Shown here: piece after piece, positions 8,576 to 15,269 of the stretch | Layout: every line of letters begins with the position of its first letter | Position numbering within the stretch: the first letter of the stretch is position 1 | Assembly: GCF_004137245.1 (NCBI RefSeq) | Contig: NZ_SDWS01000003.1 | Location: 62,001-126,000 of the forward strand | Source: Nocardioides glacieisoli | Lineage (GTDB): Bacteria; Actinomycetota; Actinomycetes; Propionibacteriales; Nocardioidaceae | Direction: 5' to 3' | DNA length: 64,000 nucleotides | Made by a program: the position numbers and the translations under genes | The notes under the pieces: model-generated | Seen by the model: only the letters and a program-made list of their open reading frames with translations | The model's database searches: none | What the model was told of the DNA's origin: nothing

Positions 8576-9727
8576 TCAGCCGAAGGCGCTGATCCCCGTC
8601 TCGGCGCGGCCGATCAGCAGCTTCTGGATCTGGGACGTGCCCTCGTAGAGCGTCATCACGCGGGCGTCGCGGAGGTACTTCGCGACCGGGAAGTCGTCGA
8701 CGTACCCCGCCCCGCCGTGGACCTGGATGGCGTTGTTGGCGGCGCGCACCGCGGCCTCGGAGGCGAACAGCTTGGCCTTCGACGCGGCCACCCCGTAGGG
8801 CTCGCCGCGGTCGATGAGGTCGGCGCACCGCCACGCGAGCAGCCGCGCGGCGTCGGCGTCGAGGGAGATGTCGGCGATCAGGTCCTGCACGAGCTGGAAC
8901 GACGCGATCGGCTTGCCGAACTGCGTGCGCTGGGTGGCGTACGCCACCGACGCCTCGAGGCAGCCCTGCACGATCCCGACGCACCCCGAGGCGACCGCCA
9001 GCCGGCCCTTGTCGAGGGTGCCCATAGCGATCTTGAAGCCCTGCCCGACCTCGCCCAGCCGCGCTGAGTCCGGGAGGCGTACGCCGTCGAGGAACAGCTC
9101 GGCCGTCGCCTGACCGCGCAGCCCGAGCTTGTTCTTGATCTCGCGGGCCTCGAAGCCGGGGGAGCCGGTCGGCACGAGGAACGCCGTCACCCCGCGCGGC
9201 CCGTCGTCGCTCGTGCGGGCGAAGACCAGCGCGACGTCGGCCCACGTGCCGTTGGTGATGAAGAGCTTGCGGCCGTCGATCACCCAGTCCGACCCGTCCC
9301 GGACGGCGCGGGAGGTGAGGTTGCCGGCGTCGGACCCGGTGCCGGGCTCGGTGAGCCCGAAGCAGCCGAGCTTCGTCGCCGCGGCGAGCTGGGGCAGCCA
9401 CTCCTGCTTCTGCTCGTCGGTGCCGTGGAAGAGGATCGACTTGCCGACCAGGCCGCTGCTGACCGACACGATCCCGCGCAGCGCGGAGTCGGCGCGGCCG
9501 AGCTCCTCCATCGCGATCGAGTACGTCACGTAGTCGCCGCCCACCCCGCCGTGCTCCTCGGGGATGGTCAGGCCGAAGAAGCCGAGCTCGGCCATCTTCG
9601 GGATGATCGCGAGGTCGACCGACTCGTCGTGGTCCCACTGCATCCGGTGCGGCACGGCCTCGCGCTCGAGGAAGTCGCGCGCGAGGTCGCGGAACGCCTC
9701 CTGCTCGTCGGTGAGCGAGAGGTCCAT
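8576..9727 (-). CDS. Acyl-CoA dehydrogenase, third gene of operon
   Basis: 383 residues from MDLSLTDEQEAFRDLARDF. All three acyl-CoA dehydrogenase domains are present: the N-terminal helices, the middle beta domain (GCFGLTEPGTGSDAGNL binding FAD), and the C-terminal helical domain with the signature QFGKPIASFQ and QVHGGAGYVDDFPV. The C-terminal YEGTSQIQ contains the glutamate that serves as catalytic base in short/medium-chain enzymes, so this subunit looks complete by itself. ATG 9727 overlaps the preceding TGA by one base. It is the last gene of a three-gene operon and is followed by the 8535 palindrome. Likely role is alpha,beta-oxidation of an acyl-CoA; chain type unknown. Confidence 0.88.
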   Translation of the reverse strand: MDLSLTDEQEAFRDLARDFLEREAVPHRMQWDHDESVDLAIIPKMAELGFFGLTIPEEHGGVGGDYVTYSIAMEELGRADSALRGIVSVSSGLVGKSILFHGTDEQKQEWLPQLAAATKLGCFGLTEPGTGSDAGNLTSRAVRDGSDWVIDGRKLFITNGTWADVALVFARTSDDGPRGVTAFLVPTGSPGFEAREIKNKLGLRGQATAELFLDGVRLPDSARLGEVGQGFKIAMGTLDKGRLAVASGCVGIVQGCLEASVAYATQRTQFGKPIASFQLVQDLIADISLDADAARLLAWRCADLIDRGEPYGVAASKAKLFASEAAVRAANNAIQVHGGAGYVDDFPVAKYLRDARVMTLYEGTSQIQKLLIGRAETGISAFG

Positions 9728-10866
9728 CAGACGGCCTCGACGAGCTCGTGGTCGGTGACGCGCGCGGACAGCCGGGTCAGGTGGTGGTGGGCGTTGCCGA
9801 GCCACTGGTCGAGGACCTCGAGGTGGGCCGTGCCGACGCCGACGGCGTACTCCGCGGTCATGCCGATGCCGCCGTGCAGCTGGATCGCCTCCTGGCCGAT
9901 GTGCCGCCCGGCTCGCGCGACGGCCAGGCCGACCCGGTCGGCGGCGTCGGCCACCACGTCGCGGTCGCCGCCGGCGATGGTCATCGTCGCCCAGTCGACC
10001 ATGCTGTGCGCGAGCTCGAGCTCGACGTACATGTCGGCGGCCCGGAAGGTGAGCGCCTGGAAGGTGTTGAGGGTGACGCCGAACTGCTTGCGGCTCTTGA
10101 GGTAGTCCGTCGTCGCGCGCACCTGGCTCTGCATCACGCCGAGCGCCTGGTTGGCGCCCATGATCCGGGTGAGGTCGCTGATCGTCGCGATGCTCTCGGA
10201 CAGGTCGCGCCCCGGCTCGCCGAGCGGCGTCGCGGCGCTGCCGTCGAAGGTGACGCTGGCCGCCCGGGTCAGGTCGGCGGCCGCGTAGCCGGTGCGGGAG
10301 ACCGCGTCGGCCGCGACGACGAAGACACCCGTGCCGCCGTCATCGGGCAGCGCCGCCGTCACGACGAACTGGTCCGCGACCTCGCCGCCGACCACCGGGT
10401 CGGCGACCCCGTCGAGGGTCCACGCGTTGCCGTCGAGTGACGCGCGTACGCCGTCCGCGCGCGACGTCCAGCGCCCGCCGGGGGAGGTGTCGGCGGCAGC
10501 CAGGACGATCTCGCCCGAGCTCAGCCGGCCCAGCAGGTCGGCCTTCTGCTCGGGCGTCCCGACGGCAGCGACGAGGCCGCCGGCGTGCACGACGCTCGCG
10601 AGGTAGGGCTCCGGGGCGAGCACACGACCGAGCTCCTGGCACACGATCCCGATCTCGACCGGGCCGGCGCCGACGCCGCCGTCGTCCTCGCTGAAGGGCA
10701 GCCCGAGCACGCCCATCTCGGCGAGCCGGCCCCACAGGGCGCGGTCGAACCCGTCGTCGGAGGCCACCGCCTGCCGACGTGCCTCGTGGTCGCCGTACGT
10801 CTGCTTGAGCAGGCCGCGCACGGCCTCGCGCAGCGCCTGCTGCTCGTCGTCGTAGGTGAAGTCCAT
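9727..10866 (-). CDS. Acyl-CoA dehydrogenase-like protein, second gene of operon
   Basis: 379 residues. It has the acyl-CoA dehydrogenase N-terminal region (MDFTYDDEQQALREAVRGLL), KQFGVTLNTFQALTFRAADMYVELE and QLHGGIGMTAEY. The usual C-terminal YEG(T/S) segment with the base glutamate is absent: the chain ends LGNAHHHLTRLSARVTDHELVEAV. Proteins like this act as one half of heteromeric dehydrogenases such as the M. tuberculosis steroid FadE pairs, with the partner gene adjacent. The upstream neighbour is the obvious partner. TGAGGAGCAGACG before ATG 10866 carries a strong Shine-Dalgarno sequence overlapping the neighbour's stop. Confidence 0.82.
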   Translation of the reverse strand: MDFTYDDEQQALREAVRGLLKQTYGDHEARRQAVASDDGFDRALWGRLAEMGVLGLPFSEDDGGVGAGPVEIGIVCQELGRVLAPEPYLASVVHAGGLVAAVGTPEQKADLLGRLSSGEIVLAAADTSPGGRWTSRADGVRASLDGNAWTLDGVADPVVGGEVADQFVVTAALPDDGGTGVFVVAADAVSRTGYAAADLTRAASVTFDGSAATPLGEPGRDLSESIATISDLTRIMGANQALGVMQSQVRATTDYLKSRKQFGVTLNTFQALTFRAADMYVELELAHSMVDWATMTIAGGDRDVVADAADRVGLAVARAGRHIGQEAIQLHGGIGMTAEYAVGVGTAHLEVLDQWLGNAHHHLTRLSARVTDHELVEAV

Positions 10867-10876
10867 CGTCTGCTCC

Positions 10877-12028
10877 TCAGAGTCCCAGGATCGTGCGGCT
10901 GATGATCTGGCGCTGGATCTCGTTGGACCCTCCGTAGATCGACGCCTTGCGGAGGTTCAGGTAGGTCGGGGCAGCGCGTCGGGCCCAGCCCTCCTGCGGC
11001 GAGTCGTCCTCGGCGCGTGAGGCGAGCGACGCCGGGCCGGCGAGGTCCAGGGCCAGCTCGCTGACCGCCTGCTGCAGCACCGTTCCGCGGAGCTTGAGGA
11101 CGGACGAGGCCGGGTGCGGCTCGCCACCGGCGGAGTGCGCCACCACCCGCAGCGCGGTGAGCTCGAGGGCGAGCAGGTCGTTCTCCAGCTCGGCGACGCG
11201 GGCCCGGACCAGCGGGTCGTCCATCAGGTCGCCGGCCGTCGCCTTGAGGGTCGCCAGTGCGCGCTTGGTGGCGCCCACCGGCGCGACGCCGACCCGCTCG
11301 TTGCCGAGGAGGAACTTCGCGATCGTCCAGCCCTCGCCGGGCTCGCCCACCAGCAGGTCGCCCGGCACGCGGACGTCGGAGAACCACACCTCGTTGACCT
11401 CGTGGCCGCCGTCGATCAGCTCGATCGGTCGCACCTCGACGCCTGGCGAGGTCATGTCGATGAGCAGCATCGAGATGCCCGCCTGCTTCTTCACCTCGGG
11501 GTCGGTGCGCACCAGCGTGAAGATCCAGTCGCCGTGCTGCCCGAGCGTGGTCCACGTCTTCTGACCGTTGACGACCCAGTCGTCGCCGTCGCGCACCGCC
11601 GTCGTGCGGAGGCTCGCGAGGTCGGAGCCGGCGTCGGGCTCGGAGAAGCCCTGCGACCACCAGATGTCGAGGTTCGCGGTCTTGGGCAGGAAGCGCTCCT
11701 TCTGCTCCTCGCTCCCGAACTGTGCGATCACCGGCCCGATCATCGAGGCGTTGAAGGCCAGCGGGATGGGCACGCCGGCGCGCTGCATCTCCTCGTGCCA
11801 CAGGTGCCGCTGCAGGTCCGTCCAGTCCTGGCCGCCCCACTCGACCGGCCAGTGCGGCACGGCGAGTCCCTCGGCGTTGAGGGCCCGCTGGCTCTCGACG
11901 ATCTGGTCACGGGTCAGGTGCCGGCCCTCGAGCACCGTGTCGCGGATCTCCTGCGGGACCGTGCTGGTGAAGGCCTCCCGCATCCGGTCGCGGAACTCGC
12001 GGTCGGTCTGGCTCAGCTCGAGCTGCAT
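10877..12028 (-). CDS. Acyl-CoA dehydrogenase-like protein, first gene of operon
   Basis: 383 residues starting MQLELSQTDREFRDRMREAF. FAD-domain motifs GFSEPDAGSDLASL and WVVNGQKTWTTLGQHGDW are clear. The C-terminal active-site segment reads IYGGSNEIQRQIISRTIL, with glycine where YEG has the catalytic glutamate. This substitution is typical of FadE subunits that work as heterotetramers with a second, neighbouring subunit. The start is ATG 12028, preceded by AGAGGAGTCAC (strong Shine-Dalgarno); an upstream in-frame ATG is not needed. It heads the operon 10877-8576, 10 nt before the next gene. Confidence 0.86.
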   Translation of the reverse strand: MQLELSQTDREFRDRMREAFTSTVPQEIRDTVLEGRHLTRDQIVESQRALNAEGLAVPHWPVEWGGQDWTDLQRHLWHEEMQRAGVPIPLAFNASMIGPVIAQFGSEEQKERFLPKTANLDIWWSQGFSEPDAGSDLASLRTTAVRDGDDWVVNGQKTWTTLGQHGDWIFTLVRTDPEVKKQAGISMLLIDMTSPGVEVRPIELIDGGHEVNEVWFSDVRVPGDLLVGEPGEGWTIAKFLLGNERVGVAPVGATKRALATLKATAGDLMDDPLVRARVAELENDLLALELTALRVVAHSAGGEPHPASSVLKLRGTVLQQAVSELALDLAGPASLASRAEDDSPQEGWARRAAPTYLNLRKASIYGGSNEIQRQIISRTILGL

Positions 12029-12069
12029 GTGACTCCTCTGCTTGGTGCCTGTGACCGGCGCACACGACA

Positions 12070-12102
12070 GGGCCGGCCGCCCCATCATGGCGCGGCCGGC
12101 CC
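12070..12102 (-). terminator. Hairpin after the HtrA-type protease gene
   Basis: Eleven-base perfect arms (GGGCCGGCCGC and its complement at 12092-12102) enclose an 11-nt loop. It lies between the protease stop and the acyl-CoA dehydrogenase operon start, both on the minus strand, so it most likely ends the protease transcript. No T-run is present. Confidence 0.6.
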
Positions 12103-12118
12103 AAGACTGCGCAGCAGG

Positions 12119-13318
12119 TCAGCTCGTCGTGGCGTCGCTGTCGAGCACGAAGCTGCCGCTCCTCTCCTCGCCGTTGCTCGTCCACGTCACGGTGACGGAG
12201 TCGCCGGGGCGGTAGGAGCGGATGGTCGCGACGAGGGAGTCGGGACCGGTGATCCGCCGGTCGTCGACCTTCGTGATCACGTCGCCCTCGGCCAGTCCGC
12301 CCTCGCTGGCGGTGGACCCGGGGCTGACTTGGCTGACGACCGCGCCGGCGTCGTCACCGGTCGCCGGGTTGCCGACCTGGATGCCGAGGCGGGCGTGGGT
12401 GGGGGTCTCGCCGTTGGCCATCTGGTCGACGATCGGCATCACCTCGTCGATCGGGATCGCGAAGCCGAGACCGATCGACCCGGACTGCTCCGACGTCGCC
12501 GAGCTGGCCGTGCGGATCGAGGAGTTGATGCCGACGACCGCGCCGGTCATGTCGGTCAGCGGGCCACCGGAGTTGCCGGGGTTGATCGCCGCGTCGGTCT
12601 GGATCGCGGGGTACGTCGTCGAGTTGCCGTCGGCGTCGGAGCCGACGTTGACCGGGCGGTCGAGCGCGCTGACGATGCCGCTCGTGACGGTCGCGTCGAG
12701 GCCGAACGGCGAGCCGACCGCGACGACGCCCTCCCCGACGCCGAGGTTGGCCGACTTGCCGATGGTCGCCGGGGTCAGGTCGGAGACGTCCTGCGCCTGG
12801 ATCACGGCGGTGTCGGTGAGCGGGTCGGTGCCGAGGATCTCGGCGTCCGCGCTCGTGCCGTCGGAGAAGTCGACCTTGATCGTCCCGCCCTCACCGGCGA
12901 CCTCGACGACGTGGTTGTTGGTGAGGATCATGCCGTCCGCGGTCAGGATGATGCCCGACCCCGACCCGGACTCACCGCTGCCGGTGACGTCGATCTTGAC
13001 GACGCTCGGCAGCACCTTCTGCGCCACCGACTCGACCGAGCCGTCGGCCGGCGGGCTCTGCGTCTGGTTGGCCACCGTCGACGTCGTCGGTGCCGCCGAC
13101 GCGCTCGGCGTGCCCGAGGTGCCGTCCTGGGTGGCGTCCCACACCGCCGCGCCCCCCAGCCCGGCGCCGCCACCCACGAGGAGCGAGGTCGCGACGACGG
13201 CGGCAGCCAGGCCCGTACGCCGTCGCCGCGGCGGCTCCGGCCGCTGCTGGTGCTGCGGCTGGGGCTGGGGCGGCTGGTGGTACGGGAACTGCTGTGGGGT
13301 GGGGTACTCGTCGCTCAT
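12119..13318 (-). CDS. HtrA/DegP-type membrane-anchored serine protease with PDZ domain
   Basis: 399 residues. A Pro/Gln-rich cytoplasmic tail (residues 1-30), four arginines and one membrane helix (about 36-58) anchor an extracytoplasmic trypsin-like domain. The catalytic triad is readable: His136 in TNNHVV, Asp169 in DPLTDTAV and Ser250 in NPGNSGGPL. A PDZ domain follows (about 295-385: GLAEGDVITKVDDRRI). This is the envelope-stress protease layout common in actinobacteria. The frame stays open upstream, but MSDEYPTPQQ at ATG 13318 is the natural start; CAGGCT lies 6 nt before it. The 12070 hairpin follows the stop. Confidence 0.9.
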   Translation of the reverse strand: MSDEYPTPQQFPYHQPPQPQPQHQQRPEPPRRRRTGLAAAVVATSLLVGGGAGLGGAAVWDATQDGTSGTPSASAAPTTSTVANQTQSPPADGSVESVAQKVLPSVVKIDVTGSGESGSGSGIILTADGMILTNNHVVEVAGEGGTIKVDFSDGTSADAEILGTDPLTDTAVIQAQDVSDLTPATIGKSANLGVGEGVVAVGSPFGLDATVTSGIVSALDRPVNVGSDADGNSTTYPAIQTDAAINPGNSGGPLTDMTGAVVGINSSIRTASSATSEQSGSIGLGFAIPIDEVMPIVDQMANGETPTHARLGIQVGNPATGDDAGAVVSQVSPGSTASEGGLAEGDVITKVDDRRITGPDSLVATIRSYRPGDSVTVTWTSNGEERSGSFVLDSDATTS

Positions 13319-13392
13319 GCCTCGAGCCTGCGTCGCGAGCCTGTGGATGCCCTGAGAGCGGGCTGGGAAGGTGCAGAGACCTTGCTCGCCGC

Positions 13393-13911
13393 TCAGCTCG
13401 GCAGGTCCGGTAGCGCCATCCACGCATCCCACGTGAGATCGCGTCCGACGTAGCGCGGGCGGTCCAGCGGCCAGTCCTCGGCGATCCATCGGGGCACCAG
13501 GTCGTCCAGTGCCGCCTCGAGCTCGGTGCCGACGCACTCGTCGACGACCCACCACGAGATCTCGGCGTCGGCGCCCGGCTTCTCCGGCGGGTCGATGTAG
13601 ACGCAGCCGAGCAGTGCCGTCTCGTCGGTGTCGAAGAGGGCGTAGTTGAACGACTCGTGGGTCTCCATCTCCGCGGCGTGCCGGGCGAGGTCGGCACGAT
13701 CGTCCTCGTGGGTCATGTCAGCGGGCGGCCACCCCCACGCGGCGCCGTAGATGCTCCACAGGCGCTCGCGCGAGCCCATCACCGCGACCATGTCGAGGTC
13801 GGTGTCCTCCGCGCGGATGGGGCGGAGGTGGTGCCCGAACGGGACCTCGACCCGGGTCGGGTGGCGGAACCCGGCGGGTAGCCAGGTGGGAGCGGTGCCG
13901 TGCGACGACAT
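13393..13911 (-). CDS. GNAT-like acetyltransferase domain protein
   Basis: 172 residues. FNYALFDTDETALLGCVYIDP is the beta4-beta5 region of a GNAT-like fold. The canonical Q/R-x-x-G-x-G/A acetyl-CoA loop is replaced by a WWVVDECVGTELEAAL segment, so activity is uncertain. A clear relative is encoded at 45428-45886 (shared GCVY, DLxRHAA and EDWP/SDWP blocks). It is the last gene of the sigma-factor operon, 18 nt behind the sigma stop, with GAGAGGAATCCC as ribosome site. The location suggests co-expression with the sigma factor. Confidence 0.62.
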   Translation of the reverse strand: MSSHGTAPTWLPAGFRHPTRVEVPFGHHLRPIRAEDTDLDMVAVMGSRERLWSIYGAAWGWPPADMTHEDDRADLARHAAEMETHESFNYALFDTDETALLGCVYIDPPEKPGADAEISWWVVDECVGTELEAALDDLVPRWIAEDWPLDRPRYVGRDLTWDAWMALPDLPS

Positions 13912-13929
13912 GGGATTCCTCTCGGGTGG

Positions 13930-14451
13930 TCATCCGGCCAGCGCCGGGTCGGCGACGAGCCGGCGCAGGGTGGCGAGCCCGCGACTGGTGTTGGACTTGA
14001 CGGTGCCGGTCGAGCAGCCGAGCACCTCGGCGGTCTCCGCGACGCTCAGCTGCTCGTAGTAGCGCAGGGCCACGGTCGCACGTTGCCGTGCGGGCAGGGC
14101 CAGCACCAGGCCCCACACCCGGTCGGCGTCGTCCGGGTCGGCACGGACGTCGACCGTGCCCGAGGGCTCGGGAAGCCGGTCCGAGGCGACCTCGTCGCGA
14201 CGCCACGGCCGGCGTTGCGAGCTGATGTGCTGCCGGGTGATGGTGCGGCGTACGTACGCGTCGGTGGCAGCGCTCTCCCGGATCGACCCCCAGCGGGGGA
14301 GGACCCGGACGAGCGAGTCCTGGAGCAGGTCCTCCGCGGTGTGCGGGTCGCCGGCGACGGCCCGTGCCCAGCGGAGCAGGGCGGGTCGCCGCTCGGCGAC
14401 GTACGCCTCGAAGTCGACGACCCGCTGCCCCGACTGCTCCGCGGGCGCCAT
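13930..14451 (-). CDS. SigE-family (ECF-like) RNA polymerase sigma factor
   Basis: 173 residues. Region 2 is at residues 12-75 (FEAYVAERRPALLRWARAVAG, AEDLLQDSLVRVLPRW) and region 4 at about 110-165 ([45 protein letters not shown], read in pieces). The YYEQLSxAExAxxLG form of region 4 is typical of the actinobacterial SigE family. It sits between a membrane protein gene (1 nt upstream) and a GNAT-like gene; GCGAGGACTGAC gives its ribosome site inside the upstream gene's end. No classical zinc-type anti-sigma gene is adjacent, so the membrane protein is the obvious candidate regulator. Confidence 0.9.
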   Translation of the reverse strand: MAPAEQSGQRVVDFEAYVAERRPALLRWARAVAGDPHTAEDLLQDSLVRVLPRWGSIRESAATDAYVRRTITRQHISSQRRPWRRDEVASDRLPEPSGTVDVRADPDDADRVWGLVLALPARQRATVALRYYEQLSVAETAEVLGCSTGTVKSNTSRGLATLRRLVADPALAG

Positions 14452-14452
14452 G

Positions 14453-15145
14453 TCAGTCCTCGCGGGCCGTGCGGAGCAGGCCCAGGGACGCCACGACGAG
14501 CCACAGCGGTCCCGTCATGCCCGCCATGTACTGCAGGGGGCTGATCAGGAACAGCGCGCTGAGGCCACCGAGCACGAGGCTGGTCCACCCGAGCCACGAG
14601 GCGTACGCACCCTGGCGGGCCGCGCGGAACAGGGCCAGGCCGGTGAGGCCGGCGCCACCCCACAGCCACGGGATCGTGCCGATCCAGTGGTTGAAGAAGA
14701 CGGCGCTCTCCGGCACCACCAGACCGGCGTCCTCGGTGAGGGCGAAGGCGAACTCGGTGGTGAGGCCGGCCCCGATCAGCTGGGCCACGGCGACGAGGCC
14801 GAGCCCGGCGACGGCGGTCCCGGGCACCAGGCTGTCGGGTGCGGTGCGCGCCCGCAGCTGGCGGTGCAGCCCCACCGCGAACAGCACCAGCAGGACGCAC
14901 GAGAGCATCGTGGCGGTGTGGAACGCGATGATCTGCGGCACCTGCGTGGCGAGCTTCTCGGTGATCGCCACGGCGTCGCCGGAGGCCGCGGGGTCGTAGA
15001 CGGCGTTCACCATCCCGCTGGCGACGCCGCCGACGATGCCGAGGACGCCGGCGCCGAGGCCGGCGAGGACCCAGCCACGGCCGAGGGGCACGGCCCGCGC
15101 GCCGGTTCCTGCGCTGGTGGTGGACGGGTGGACGGTGGTGCTCAT
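14453..15145 (-). CDS. Multi-pass membrane protein, first gene of sigma operon
   Basis: 230 residues with about six membrane segments, including WVLAGLGAGVLGIVGGVASGM near the N terminus, TMLSCVLLVLFAVGL, VAGLGLVAVAQLIGAGL and a C-terminal MTGPLWLVVASLGLL. It looks like the DUF4386-type family, though I am not certain. ATG 15145 has a strong ribosome site (AGGAG, 6 nt upstream). The 1-nt gap to the sigma gene argues for coupled expression and possibly for control of the sigma factor. Nothing resembling a ZAS zinc motif is visible. Confidence 0.65.
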   Translation of the reverse strand: MSTTVHPSTTSAGTGARAVPLGRGWVLAGLGAGVLGIVGGVASGMVNAVYDPAASGDAVAITEKLATQVPQIIAFHTATMLSCVLLVLFAVGLHRQLRARTAPDSLVPGTAVAGLGLVAVAQLIGAGLTTEFAFALTEDAGLVVPESAVFFNHWIGTIPWLWGGAGLTGLALFRAARQGAYASWLGWTSLVLGGLSALFLISPLQYMAGMTGPLWLVVASLGLLRTARED

Positions 15146-15269
15146 GGCGGCTCCTGTGTCGGATGTCTTCCGGCACGGGTGCGTGCCGTGGGACCACCCT
15201 CGGAGGCGTGAGGGGTCGCGCACCACGGACAGTCGCAGGTGTACGACCGGTGTACGGGTCCGGTGCGGA

